NCBI GenBank assembly: GCA_028284005.1
Contig: JANQSO010000015.1
Location: 60,008-124,007 of the forward strand
Direction of reading: 5' to 3'
DNA: 64,000 nucleotides
DNA from: Flavobacteriaceae bacterium
Lineage (GTDB): Bacteria; Bacteroidota; Bacteroidia; Flavobacteriales; Flavobacteriaceae
Every line of letters begins with the position of its first letter. The first letter of the stretch is position 1. The notes under the pieces are model-generated. The model searched no databases, was not told the origin of the DNA, and saw only the letters and a list, made by a program, of their open reading frames with translations. The position numbers and the translations under genes were made by a program. Positions 43,924 through 53,004 of the stretch are shown here, piece by piece.

Positions 43924-43931
43924 TAGTTTTG
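43924..43931 (+). promoter_or_regulatory. -7 box TAGTTTTG of the Crp/Fnr-type gene
   Basis: TAnnTTTG match 46 nt before the ATG at 43977, following three tandem TATAG units. Confidence 0.5.
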
Positions 43932-43976
43932 CAAAAAATTCTTTTTTGCTAAATTGGGTTTCAATTTCAACGGAAA

Positions 43977-44549
43977 ATGCAGACAATGCAAAATTTACTT
44001 CAGGAAATAAGTAATAGATGTTTTTTAAGCCCGGAACTACAACAAAGAATTACGAACGATTTTGAAGTAAAGGAGGTAAAGCGAGGAGAAAAGATCCTTA
44101 TACAGGGAAATAGAGCCAATAGTCTGTATTTCATAGAAAAAGGAATTTTACACAGCTACTATTACCTTGATGATAAACAAATATCTTCGTGGTTCTATTC
44201 GGAAAAACATTTCATTACATCCTGGTACAGCTTTTATGCCCAAAAGCAAAGCTTTGAAGAAATAGAATGCCTGGAAGACGGTGTTTTATACCAGATAAGT
44301 CATAAGGATTATCAGAAACTTATAGCAGACTTCCCGTCTTTTGGCAATTTTGCCCGATTGCTAGCCGAAGAAATGCTAACTTTTATTGATGAGTTTTCCA
44401 AGGGATGGTCATTTCTGTCAGCCAAAGAAAAGTACGAATTACTACTACATTATTTTCCGGATATAGAATTGAGAGTAAAACTAGGCTATATTGCTTCCTT
44501 TTTGGGTGTCTCACAAGAGACATTGAGCAGGCTACGAGCAAAAACATGA
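43977..44549 (+). CDS. Crp/Fnr-type cyclic-nucleotide-binding-fold regulator
   Basis: A 190-residue protein with a cNMP-binding beta-roll (VKRGEKILIQGNRANSLYFIEKGILHSYY, about residues 35-65) and a C-terminal helix-turn-helix (GYIASFLGVSQETLSRLRAK). The effector is unknown. It is 64 nt upstream of a lipoprotein-desaturase-VOC run and may control it. Confidence 0.87.
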   Translation: MQTMQNLLQEISNRCFLSPELQQRITNDFEVKEVKRGEKILIQGNRANSLYFIEKGILHSYYYLDDKQISSWFYSEKHFITSWYSFYAQKQSFEEIECLEDGVLYQISHKDYQKLIADFPSFGNFARLLAEEMLTFIDEFSKGWSFLSAKEKYELLLHYFPDIELRVKLGYIASFLGVSQETLSRLRAKT

Positions 44550-44613
44550 TTTCTTGATATAAATCAAAAAAACAATCAATAAATCACCAGACTTTTGTAA
44601 AAAATAATAACTA

Positions 44614-45114
44614 ATGAAAAATTCAACATTGCTATTTAGAAGTCTGGCCATTGTCATTCTCATTGCCGGCTGTGCACATTTGGTCACATATGCTTCAAAA
44701 AATTCCGGGTACAATTATAAGACCGAAGAAACAACCACAGAAGATATCATTTCAGAAAATGAAAAGACTTACGATCAAAACACCGATTTCATTACCGGTA
44801 AGTGGAAAGTTACTTATAACAGTAAAGCCTTTAAAGGCTCTATTGTATATGAAATCAAAAAAGAGGGGAGCAAATTCAATGCTTATACATCTCAATATTT
44901 AGATGAAAAAGGAAACACTCAAAAAGCAGAAGGAGATAAGGCCCTAATTATAAAATCGTTTGATGGTTATAGAGGAGATGGTACATATAGGATTGAACAT
45001 GAAGGCGAGATTTACAATGTGGAATGCACTATCAATATGTTAGATGAAAATACCTTTGAATTAAAATATGACTATTACGGCTATAGTGATATAGAAACCT
45101 GGAAAAGAAATTAA
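44614..45114 (+). CDS. small lipoprotein with lipocalin-like beta domain
   Basis: A 166-residue protein with a lipoprotein-like signal (VILIAGC, Cys20). The mature part GKWKVTYNSKAFKGSIVYEIKKEG ... CTINMLDENTFELKYDYYGYSDIETWKR has the alternating strands of small envelope beta-barrels. It ends 3 nt before the hydroxylase gene. Function unknown. Confidence 0.75.
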   Translation: MKNSTLLFRSLAIVILIAGCAHLVTYASKNSGYNYKTEETTTEDIISENEKTYDQNTDFITGKWKVTYNSKAFKGSIVYEIKKEGSKFNAYTSQYLDEKGNTQKAEGDKALIIKSFDGYRGDGTYRIEHEGEIYNVECTINMLDENTFELKYDYYGYSDIETWKRN

Positions 45115-45117
45115 ACG

Positions 45118-45999
45118 ATGATCGAATTTTTATCTAAAGAACTCAAATGGATCGATGTAGATTATTGGTTTCATGTATTCAATGATCTAAGTTTGATGTA
45201 CCTTATCATTCCTTTTTTTGTATTGGAGCTCATACGGTACGCTTACCTTAAAAAATTAAGCAAGAACCTCATTCTGGATAGTATTGCTAACGTAATTACA
45301 TTTGGTGCTTTTCTTCTAATTGAGATTATCATTGGAATTTTAGCCGTAACAAAGCTCTATTTTTGGATATATGAAAACTTTAGCTTACCTCATTTAGAGC
45401 TAAATTGGGTAACTATTATTACCTGTGTATTATTAGCAGATTTTGCTTATTACTGGGAACACAGAATGATGCATCGTATAGGCATTGGCTGGGCTACACA
45501 TACTGTACATCACAGCTCACCTCATTTTAATTTGTCTGTTGCATATAGGTTTGGACCATTTGACGCTATCTTACCTGTACTATTTTCATTGCCGTTGGTA
45601 TTATTAGGTTTTGATCCCATTTTGGTGATACTTTCTGAAGTATTTGTACAAGTTTTTCAGACATTGCTTCATACCGAGATCATTGGTAAGCTCACCAAAC
45701 CAGTAGAATATATTTTTAATACGCCATCACACCATAGAGTGCACCACGGCTCTAACCGTCAATACTGGGATAAAAACTATGCGGGAATCTTAATTATTTG
45801 GGATAGAATGCTTGGCACTTTTGAACCTGAAAAAGAAAAAGTCATATATGGAATTTCGGAACCTTTAAACAGCGTAAACCCCATAAATGTATTTTTTCAC
45901 GGAATTTCACGTTTTTTTAGAAAACTAAAACAAATTAAAGGGTTTCAAAACAAACTGCTTGCCTTCATAAAGCCGCCGGATTGGATGCCAAAAGGATAA
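45118..45999 (+). CDS. fatty-acid hydroxylase/sterol desaturase superfamily protein
   Basis: A 293-residue membrane protein with about four helices and the three histidine boxes of a di-iron oxygenase: HRMMH, HTVHHSSPH and HHRVHH. Such enzymes hydroxylate or desaturate lipids in the membrane; the substrate is unknown. Its neighbours share an orientation with the Crp/Fnr-type gene upstream. Confidence 0.9.
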   Translation: MIEFLSKELKWIDVDYWFHVFNDLSLMYLIIPFFVLELIRYAYLKKLSKNLILDSIANVITFGAFLLIEIIIGILAVTKLYFWIYENFSLPHLELNWVTIITCVLLADFAYYWEHRMMHRIGIGWATHTVHHSSPHFNLSVAYRFGPFDAILPVLFSLPLVLLGFDPILVILSEVFVQVFQTLLHTEIIGKLTKPVEYIFNTPSHHRVHHGSNRQYWDKNYAGILIIWDRMLGTFEPEKEKVIYGISEPLNSVNPINVFFHGISRFFRKLKQIKGFQNKLLAFIKPPDWMPKG

Positions 46000-46036
46000 G
46001 TAGAAATTCTTCAATTATTAAAATAACTAAAGAGCT

Positions 46037-46789
46037 ATGAAACCAAACAATCCTTTTTTTGCAGATTTGTCTACCTATTCACCCGAAAAGACGATTCCAT
46101 TCTATGAGAAAGTTTTTGGATGGAAGTATTACAAAAGCAATGACTATTACAGTGCTTACTTAAACAATGATGAGGTTGCCGGGTTGTATGAAACACCTGA
46201 AAAATTTAAACAAATGAGGATGCCTCATTTTTGGATGACATATTTCCAGGTGGAAAGTATTGGCAGCATAGTTGAAAAAGCAAAACAACTGGGTGGAATT
46301 ATTGAAATAAATTATGAACTGGAAGGCTATGGAAAGATTGCCCTGATTAGAGACCCTCAAGGCGCAGGGTTTACCATCTATGAGGGTGATAAATTAAAAA
46401 ACATAAGAACGAAGAATACAGAAAATACCTTAATTTGGAATGAACTACACGTTTCTAATGCAGAAAACGTTATTCCATTTTATCAGGAAATTTTTGATTG
46501 GAAAATTATACGGGATCAACAAGGAGTTTATACTGTTATAAATAGCAAGGGTGAATATATTACAGATATTTTGGAGGCCCCTAATATATATAAAGGGAAG
46601 TTTGAATATTGGATATGCACATTTGGCGTTAAAGATCTGCAAAAGGTTAAAGGCAAAATTTTAAAAAATGGCGGAAACCTAATCATGGAAGAAGAAAACC
46701 GTATTTTGTTTTCTGATAATTCCAATGAAGCCTTTTTTTATATTAAAGAGGTTTCAAATTCTAGTGTTACAAAGGACGGGCCCTGGTGA
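46037..46789 (+). CDS. double VOC (glyoxalase-fold) protein
   Basis: A 250-residue protein with two VOC domains: FFADLSTYSPEKTIPFYEKVFGWKYY (first) and WNELHVSNAENVIPFYQEIFDWKI (second). VOC proteins include lyases, dioxygenases and binding proteins; the reaction cannot be told. It lies 37 nt after the hydroxylase gene. Confidence 0.87.
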   Translation: MKPNNPFFADLSTYSPEKTIPFYEKVFGWKYYKSNDYYSAYLNNDEVAGLYETPEKFKQMRMPHFWMTYFQVESIGSIVEKAKQLGGIIEINYELEGYGKIALIRDPQGAGFTIYEGDKLKNIRTKNTENTLIWNELHVSNAENVIPFYQEIFDWKIIRDQQGVYTVINSKGEYITDILEAPNIYKGKFEYWICTFGVKDLQKVKGKILKNGGNLIMEEENRILFSDNSNEAFFYIKEVSNSSVTKDGPW

Positions 46790-46888
46790 TAATCAATAAA
46801 AATTAAGTAATTATACGTATTTGATTGTAAGGGCTTTGTGGTTAAATTGAAATAGTTAGTTAAAATTAGCCAGATAAAATAATTAGCC

Positions 46889-47803
46889 ATGAATGAGCGT
46901 ACCCGTAAAAGAGAGAAGCCACCTCAGTCAACAAAAAGCTCCGGACAAGAAACAGAGCATCAATCATATGCATTCAGGGACAATCGCCCGGAAAATAAAC
47001 AATTAAAAAAACTACAGGAAAATGCAAATGAGTTTACGGCTTCCAAACCTATTCAAAAAAAAGAAAACAAAACCGGCTTGCCGGATCAACTAAAGACAGG
47101 GATCGAAAATCTTTCCGGCCATTCTATGGATGATGTAAAGGTGCATTATAATTCCCCAAAACCATCCCAGTTACAGGCACACGCTTTTGCACAAGGAACC
47201 AATATACACCTGGCTTCAGGGCAGGAAAAACATTTACCTCATGAGGCCTGGCACGTTGTACAGCAAAAACAGGGGAGAGTAAAGCCTACAATGCAGGTAA
47301 AAGGTGAAAATATAAACGATGATATCAGCTTAGAAAAAGAAGCTGATGTAATGGGAAATAAAGCTTCTTCAGACACCATTCAAAGGCGAGCACATTCAAA
47401 AAGCTGTAATTGTGCATCTTGTACAGGGGTTACTGAAAATATTTCAAACAAGGTTACTTTACAAAAAAAAGTGGCACAATTGGTTTGCTCGGAATGTGGG
47501 AGAAGAAGTGGACATACTTCCAGATGTTCGCGACACCCCAATAGAAGAAGGGCACAAGCAAGAAGAACCACAGTTGCACGGGAAGAATCCTCCTCCTGGA
47601 CCAATATGCAACGATACAGACCCGGATGGGTAAGAAGAAACGACATTACCGAAGCTAAGGTAAATGCATTCTGCAGACAGTATTCACAACGAAGGATTAG
47701 AGGGCATCATTCAGATGATGACAGTAGTGCCGAACACGCAAACACAACGGCCGATCTTACAGCATACAAATCCTGGCATACAGGAATATATGGTTGGCGA
47801 TAA
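46889..47803 (+). CDS. DUF4157 eCIS-associated protein, cargo candidate
   Basis: A 304-residue protein. Residues 60-145 form a DUF4157 domain with a metallopeptidase-like motif HEAWH at 118-122 (LPHEAWHVVQQKQGRVKPTMQVKG). The C-terminal half is unusual: a Cys cluster CNCASC, then CSECGRRSGHTSRCSRH, an Arg-rich run, and a His/Asp-rich end (HHSDDDSSAEHANTTADLTAYKSWHTGIYGWR). DUF4157 proteins are established neighbours and cargo of eCIS. It is convergent with the eCIS operon, 46 nt from its end. Confidence 0.82.
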   Translation: MNERTRKREKPPQSTKSSGQETEHQSYAFRDNRPENKQLKKLQENANEFTASKPIQKKENKTGLPDQLKTGIENLSGHSMDDVKVHYNSPKPSQLQAHAFAQGTNIHLASGQEKHLPHEAWHVVQQKQGRVKPTMQVKGENINDDISLEKEADVMGNKASSDTIQRRAHSKSCNCASCTGVTENISNKVTLQKKVAQLVCSECGRRSGHTSRCSRHPNRRRAQARRTTVAREESSSWTNMQRYRPGWVRRNDITEAKVNAFCRQYSQRRIRGHHSDDDSSAEHANTTADLTAYKSWHTGIYGWR

Positions 47804-47849
47804 AAATGATAAACCAATCTCACATAATCAAAACCTGTCCTGGTATATC

Positions 47850-48239
47850 CTAAGCCACTTCACATTGCATCTGTCCAGGTTGCGAAATAGTAATTACTCC
47901 TCCCCACGTACAGTTAAGTGTGCAGGTATTGTTCAAAGCAGGCATATTTGCCAACATTACCGTAGGACTACCCGGAGCCCATGGTGCAACAGTTACAGGG
48001 ACGCAAGGCATGGGTGTCAATACCCCCAGGGCCGCTGTGGTAGCAGCAGCTACCGTTGGATTGGCAAGTGAAGAACACATCCCAAAGGGAGGAATATTTA
48101 CAACAGGTTTATTGTCCATGATATTGGCAGCCGGCATATTGCTGGTCATAACCTTGTTTTGTGGTAAAACGATCAAAGAGGAGGGTGCAACTCCAAAGGA
48201 GCAGGTCATCATAGCCCCCATACATACTTGTTGTGGCAT
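47850..48239 (-). CDS. DUF4280 PAAR-like spike-tip protein
   Basis: A 129-residue protein: QQVCMGAMMTCSFGVAPSSLIVLP, MPAANIMDNKPVVNIPPFGMCSSLANP, and GVLTPMPCVPVTVAPWAPGSPTVMLANMPALNNTCTLNCTWGGVITISQPGQ. This is the DUF4280 pattern, which caps the VgrG-like spike of contractile injection systems. Six or more cysteines and a repeated fold suggest metal or disulfide support. It is the last gene of the eCIS run, 2 nt after the ATPase gene. Confidence 0.87.
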   Translation of the reverse strand: MPQQVCMGAMMTCSFGVAPSSLIVLPQNKVMTSNMPAANIMDNKPVVNIPPFGMCSSLANPTVAAATTAALGVLTPMPCVPVTVAPWAPGSPTVMLANMPALNNTCTLNCTWGGVITISQPGQMQCEVA

Positions 48240-48241
48240 AA

Positions 48242-49582
48242 CTAAATGGTTTTATTTTGTTTACTGTATTCCCTTCGAATAGCAGTAGTAATATCTTTTA
48301 AAATTAATTTCTTTTCGTCTCTTTTGGCAGCTTCCAGTGCACAATAGCGTAGAATATTGATCATTTCACCCCCGGTAAGCTCGTAGGTCGTGGCAAGCTC
48401 GTCAAAGTCAATACTGGACTCTAATTTAAAGTTTCCGTTAAATAAGATGTTCCACAGCATTTTTCGTTGTTTAATCCCCGGTTTGGGGAAGTGTACCATA
48501 CTTTGAAAGCGCCTTGAAAATGCCTGGTCAATATTGGTTTGAATGTTAGTTGCTAGGATTACCAGGCCCGAAAAATCTTCTATTCGCTGTAATAAATAAG
48601 CTACTTCTTGGTTGGCATACCGATCGTTTGCACCTTTGGTTTGTGTTCTTTTACCAAAAAGCGCATCTGCCTCATCAAAAAACAGGATCCAGTCTTTGTG
48701 CTCTGCCTCATCAAAAAGGCGTCCCAGGTTTTTTTCTGTTTCTCCTATGTATTTTGAAACAACTAATGACAGATCTACCCTAAAGACCGGGCGTTTGGTT
48801 TCTTTTCCCAATAGGGTAGCTGCAAGCGTTTTTCCTGTTCCGGGGGACCCATAAAACAGTGAACGATACCCCGCTTTTAAATTTTTCTCCAGATTCCAGT
48901 CTTTCAGTATGCGGTCACTATGTATCAACCACTCCTTTATTTCAGTAAGGTCTTCGGCCACCTTATCCTCAACAATAAGGTGTTTCCACTCCATATCTGT
49001 CTTAATTTCTTTAGCCGGAAATTTAGTACTGTACTGTGGTAATTCTCTCTTTCCAATTGTAAAAAGCCCAAGGTATTCCGCAGAGACCTTTAGTTTTTGA
49101 TGAATTCCGAATTCTTGTTCAGTGTCAACTGCCAGTATTCCTCTTTTATATAGTATATGGTCGCCGTTGATTAAAGAAAGAAAACGAAACCTGGCTTTTA
49201 GGTCATGGCCGCCAAGTATAAAGCACGCTGTTTCCAGGGTTGGAAGAAAACCAAATTGGCTGGGGTCCTTAATACCGCCAAATTCTGAAAAATCACAATT
49301 CAGGTTTTGATTCTTTATTAGAAAAACGTCCAGACAGTTTGGTTTTATATACGGGATCAAAGCCAGAATTAGAACGAGCCTTTCTTCAAAGCCCAAATGC
49401 AATTCTCGTATTAAGTTGGCATAAGGAGAGTCATCTCCAATAATTTTGGGAGGCGCTATGGAATATACAGAACCTACTTCACTTTCATTTTTAAAATACA
49501 ATGTAAGTGCAGTATCTACTACTTTTTGAAACCATTCGACCTCTTGACCGACCGTCTTTGCCAGTTTTTCAATTACCTCCAT
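48242..49582 (-). CDS. eCIS AAA+ ATPase (Afp15-like)
   Basis: A protein of about 446 residues with a helical N-terminal domain and an AAA+ module: Walker A YGSPGTGKTLAA, Walker B ILFFDEADALFG, and ATNIQTNIDQAFSRRFQSMVHF carrying the arginine finger region. Afp15-type ATPases belong to eCIS clusters and aid assembly or cargo loading. The start at 49582 overlaps the preceding gene by 10 nt; an ATG at 49609 is the alternative. Confidence 0.9.
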   Translation of the reverse strand: MEVIEKLAKTVGQEVEWFQKVVDTALTLYFKNESEVGSVYSIAPPKIIGDDSPYANLIRELHLGFEERLVLILALIPYIKPNCLDVFLIKNQNLNCDFSEFGGIKDPSQFGFLPTLETACFILGGHDLKARFRFLSLINGDHILYKRGILAVDTEQEFGIHQKLKVSAEYLGLFTIGKRELPQYSTKFPAKEIKTDMEWKHLIVEDKVAEDLTEIKEWLIHSDRILKDWNLEKNLKAGYRSLFYGSPGTGKTLAATLLGKETKRPVFRVDLSLVVSKYIGETEKNLGRLFDEAEHKDWILFFDEADALFGKRTQTKGANDRYANQEVAYLLQRIEDFSGLVILATNIQTNIDQAFSRRFQSMVHFPKPGIKQRKMLWNILFNGNFKLESSIDFDELATTYELTGGEMINILRYCALEAAKRDEKKLILKDITTAIRREYSKQNKTI

Positions 49583-52500
49583 TCTACCTGCAATAATTTT
49601 TTCATCCAACTCAATTTAATTTTACTGATATTCCATGGAATTTGATCCAGTAGCATATCAAATGCTTTTTGCTCTACTTTTAGGTAGTATTCATTCGTAT
49701 CTTCTTCCAGTTTTCCATCTCTTTCTAAAAACGTACTCCTTAAAGCATCTATAGAAGACCCGTTTAGTGCTTTCCAATGCTGTGTTATAGCAGTTAACAG
49801 GCTATCTACGGTTTCTTTTTCTTTTTCAGTAAGCGTTATCGTAATATCTACAGGGTCTGTTACCTTCATTCCACACATTAGTTTATTTAGCACCAACTCA
49901 TTTTCTTGTGTGGCTTTGTTGCCGGTTACGGCAAATTCCAATAAATGAACAGCTTTGTATTTACTTTCTTCATCAATAAATTCTGAATCTTTAATCAGGT
50001 CACATTTTTCAAATAAAGTACCTAAAAACGGGGACATGATGATCAATCCTGCGTTCTTTATAAAAATGGGGTCCGTAAATGCCCGCGGCTCTGTTTCGCC
50101 TAACTTTTTATAGTCTTTATTTTCATTCTTCTCTTTTGGAGGCATCACTTTTTTACTTGTTAAGTCGTCAAACATTTTGTCTAAAGCCTTACGGCTGGAT
50201 TTACCGACCGCTTTTTCACTTCTTATTTCAAATAGAATTTCCTGGCTTTTCTTTTTTCCTATACGGTCATACAGACAATTTAGTAAAAAAGAACTCCAAT
50301 GTTCCAGGCTCCAGGAGGTAAAACCTCCGGCACTTATTTTTAATAAGATCAATCTAAAATATAACTTCTTTACTTCTTTCATTTCTTTTACTGAAAGCGA
50401 ATGGGTCAATTCCTGTAAAAGTGTAAAGGAGGTTTTAAAAGATTCTTGCTGAGAAGCATTTAATGTCAGGCCAATAAATTTTTGTAACTCCTCCTCTTCT
50501 GATTCCAATAAGAGCTTATTCCTGAAATTTGCTTCTAGGAGCCAGGTATCGACCCGCTTTGGAGAAACTTTATAGATAGTTTCCAGCTGAACCATCAAAG
50601 GAATGGTTTCTGAAGAAGATTCTTGCATAATAGCATCGTACTGAAGTTTTATAAATTGAGCAAGGGAGGCCTCAGAAATAGTTATAACATCTTTGGAATC
50701 TTTTTTTGAAGCGAAATTATTTTTAAGTACAGACCTCAATTCTTTTTGAAGCGAATTATAACTCGTGATATTTTTTACCGAATCTAATTTTTGTTGTAAG
50801 AGTTGTAAAGCTCCTTTGTGTTTTAAGATCTCTGAAGTTGCAATCCACTTTTGAAAAAACTTAAGTAAAAGCAAATGTATTTCATTTCTATTTCCATGCA
50901 GTAGCTTTTTGGAGATATCCAGTTTTAGAATATTGATTTCAGTTTTGGAAATAATTCCAATAGATGTATAATTTGTTTCTAAAAAAGGGATTACTTCTTT
51001 GAAGAAATCTATGGATATATTCTTTGAAGAAGGCAGCAACTCGTTCCATATTTGAAATAAGCTATCTGCTTCCAACAATCTTACAAATTGAAGATCACAT
51101 TGTTCCGATCTTAAAAACCGGAGTATTTTTTCTTTGTTATTTGTTGACTTCCAGACTTGCTTAAAATCATTCCTGAAATTTTCAATAGTATAGCCTTTGG
51201 ACCACCAGGGCAACTTCCCTTTTTGAACCACAAAGAATACACTGCTTTCTATATTTTGAGTAAGCGTAGTAACAATAGGAACACCTGCTGTTTTGCCATT
51301 TAGCTCAACAAATCCTTGCGGGCTGTTTACATTTTCTATAAAAGAAATGAGCGGTGTCAGGGATTTGTTCTTTAAATGATGTTTTTTCAATTGTTCAAGT
51401 AATTGAAACTTTGTAAGCCCGGTCTTTTTCAGCCAGCGTTTCCATTGCTTCTCTGCCCAATATGACCATAAACTTTGATCATTACCTTTTGTGAAATATA
51501 GGATCTCTTCGGTGATCTGATATAGTATTTTTCGCCCAACCTTTTGGTAAAACCTGGATAAAAACTGAGAAATAGCTTTATGATACTTTTTTGGCAATCT
51601 TTCCTTTACTTCATCAAGTAACTGAAAAACAGTAGCTTCATCTTTATCGAGTTCTTGTAACATACCGCTTAAAAAACTGCGAATGATCTCTTTTTCAGAA
51701 TGTGAACGTTGCCAGAAAGCTTTTAAGATCAGCTTTGATCTTAAAGCAGTGATCTTAGTCAATAACTTAACAGAACCTGAAGAAAGAGTACTTCTGTTTT
51801 TTTCTATATCCTTTATGAATTGAATATTTGCCTTCACAAAAAAAGAAGGACAAACTTTTACAACTTCATCCAGTAAAGTAATATCAGCAAAAGTGAGCAG
51901 CCGTTCTTTTTTTGAAGGTGTGACGACCCAATTTTTCACATAATTTACAACTGTGCTGTTTTTTGATCGTAATAATTGTTTGAGCTGAGTAGCGAACTTC
52001 TTTTGTGAAATAGCAGAAAATCCAGAAGAGAATCTTCCGGATCCTAGAAAATGATCAACCTCCTTGATCCATTCAAGAACAGATACCTTTTCTGAGAATG
52101 CTTTAGGGACATCTGTACCAGAATGTAATTCTTCCTGAGATTCAAGCTCTAAAATTATCTTTTTGAACTCCAAAGAACTATTAGGGGTCTTGTTTTCAGA
52201 TTTTACACCTTGGGCAATTAGTTTAAGTAATGAATTATAAGAGACATTATGTTTTTCGGAAATCTTTTTTATTAGAAATTTTAAAAAGGCTTTTTTATTG
52301 TAATAACCATTGGATGCTACAAACAGATATGCAAAGATCACTTCCCAGATGGCATTTTTAAAATTCCTGGAATTGGTTTCGACAACTCTTTGCTCTTCTT
52401 GTTGTTTAACAATATCCTTTTTGTAGCCAATAATATACTTGCCTTCATTTCCGGCTACCTCCACGACTATCCTTTCAAGCAATTCTTCAGAAAACTGAAA

Positions 52501-53004
52501 GATCATTCTTTTACGGATAGCTTCTTTTTTCCCGTGTTTTTTAAGCAGGGCGACAATTTTTTCTTTGTTGTCATTTATAAGCTCTATTATAAGTGAAGAA
52601 GGAGTTTGAGTTGTAAGGGAGTTCCAGGGAGTATATCCTCGCAAAAGAAAATGTTCAAAATGTTCGATCTTAGAATTGTAGAGTTTGATCTTCTTCCCGT
52701 TTCGTAAAGTGCCATTTTCTAAGATATTTGAGTTAAAAAATCGTATTAATTCTTCTTCCAGCCTGTAAACAAGTTCATTCTCATAGTTAGATTTACTTAT
52801 CACTCCCAGATCCAATTCTATTTTTGGAAATTGGTAGATGCAATTTTCAGTATCATAGGAGTTTAGGATAGTATCCAGTAGAGAATTGATTCTTGTTGAT
52901 TGTAATGCACTAATGTTGGATTGAACCTGATGTGCTTCTTTTCGGTCATCCAATTCAATTAGATATTCCTGGGCTTTTATAATATGATTGTTTACAGAGT
53001 TCAA
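49573..53004 (-). CDS. contractile injection system tape-measure-type protein (Afp14-like)
   Basis: A 1143-residue helical protein. The N-terminal pattern NSVNNHIIKAQEYLIELDDRKEAHQVQSNIS ... YQFPKIELDLGVISKSNYENELVYRLEEELIRFF fits the eCIS tape-measure family, which sets tail length and rides in the tube. The C-terminal part, with LKEGDxLLxN-type repeats (PFLGTLFEKCDLI ... AVHLLEFAVTGNKATQENELVLNKLMCG), is also family-like. It overlaps the Afp12-like gene by 4 nt. Confidence 0.85.
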   Translation of the reverse strand: MNSVNNHIIKAQEYLIELDDRKEAHQVQSNISALQSTRINSLLDTILNSYDTENCIYQFPKIELDLGVISKSNYENELVYRLEEELIRFFNSNILENGTLRNGKKIKLYNSKIEHFEHFLLRGYTPWNSLTTQTPSSLIIELINDNKEKIVALLKKHGKKEAIRKRMIFQFSEELLERIVVEVAGNEGKYIIGYKKDIVKQQEEQRVVETNSRNFKNAIWEVIFAYLFVASNGYYNKKAFLKFLIKKISEKHNVSYNSLLKLIAQGVKSENKTPNSSLEFKKIILELESQEELHSGTDVPKAFSEKVSVLEWIKEVDHFLGSGRFSSGFSAISQKKFATQLKQLLRSKNSTVVNYVKNWVVTPSKKERLLTFADITLLDEVVKVCPSFFVKANIQFIKDIEKNRSTLSSGSVKLLTKITALRSKLILKAFWQRSHSEKEIIRSFLSGMLQELDKDEATVFQLLDEVKERLPKKYHKAISQFLSRFYQKVGRKILYQITEEILYFTKGNDQSLWSYWAEKQWKRWLKKTGLTKFQLLEQLKKHHLKNKSLTPLISFIENVNSPQGFVELNGKTAGVPIVTTLTQNIESSVFFVVQKGKLPWWSKGYTIENFRNDFKQVWKSTNNKEKILRFLRSEQCDLQFVRLLEADSLFQIWNELLPSSKNISIDFFKEVIPFLETNYTSIGIISKTEINILKLDISKKLLHGNRNEIHLLLLKFFQKWIATSEILKHKGALQLLQQKLDSVKNITSYNSLQKELRSVLKNNFASKKDSKDVITISEASLAQFIKLQYDAIMQESSSETIPLMVQLETIYKVSPKRVDTWLLEANFRNKLLLESEEEELQKFIGLTLNASQQESFKTSFTLLQELTHSLSVKEMKEVKKLYFRLILLKISAGGFTSWSLEHWSSFLLNCLYDRIGKKKSQEILFEIRSEKAVGKSSRKALDKMFDDLTSKKVMPPKEKNENKDYKKLGETEPRAFTDPIFIKNAGLIIMSPFLGTLFEKCDLIKDSEFIDEESKYKAVHLLEFAVTGNKATQENELVLNKLMCGMKVTDPVDITITLTEKEKETVDSLLTAITQHWKALNGSSIDALRSTFLERDGKLEEDTNEYYLKVEQKAFDMLLDQIPWNISKIKLSWMKKLLQVEWR

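Noticed and set aside
47804..48282. Plus-strand frames over the DUF4280 gene
   Set aside because: They are antisense shadows of a recognisable minus-strand protein family.
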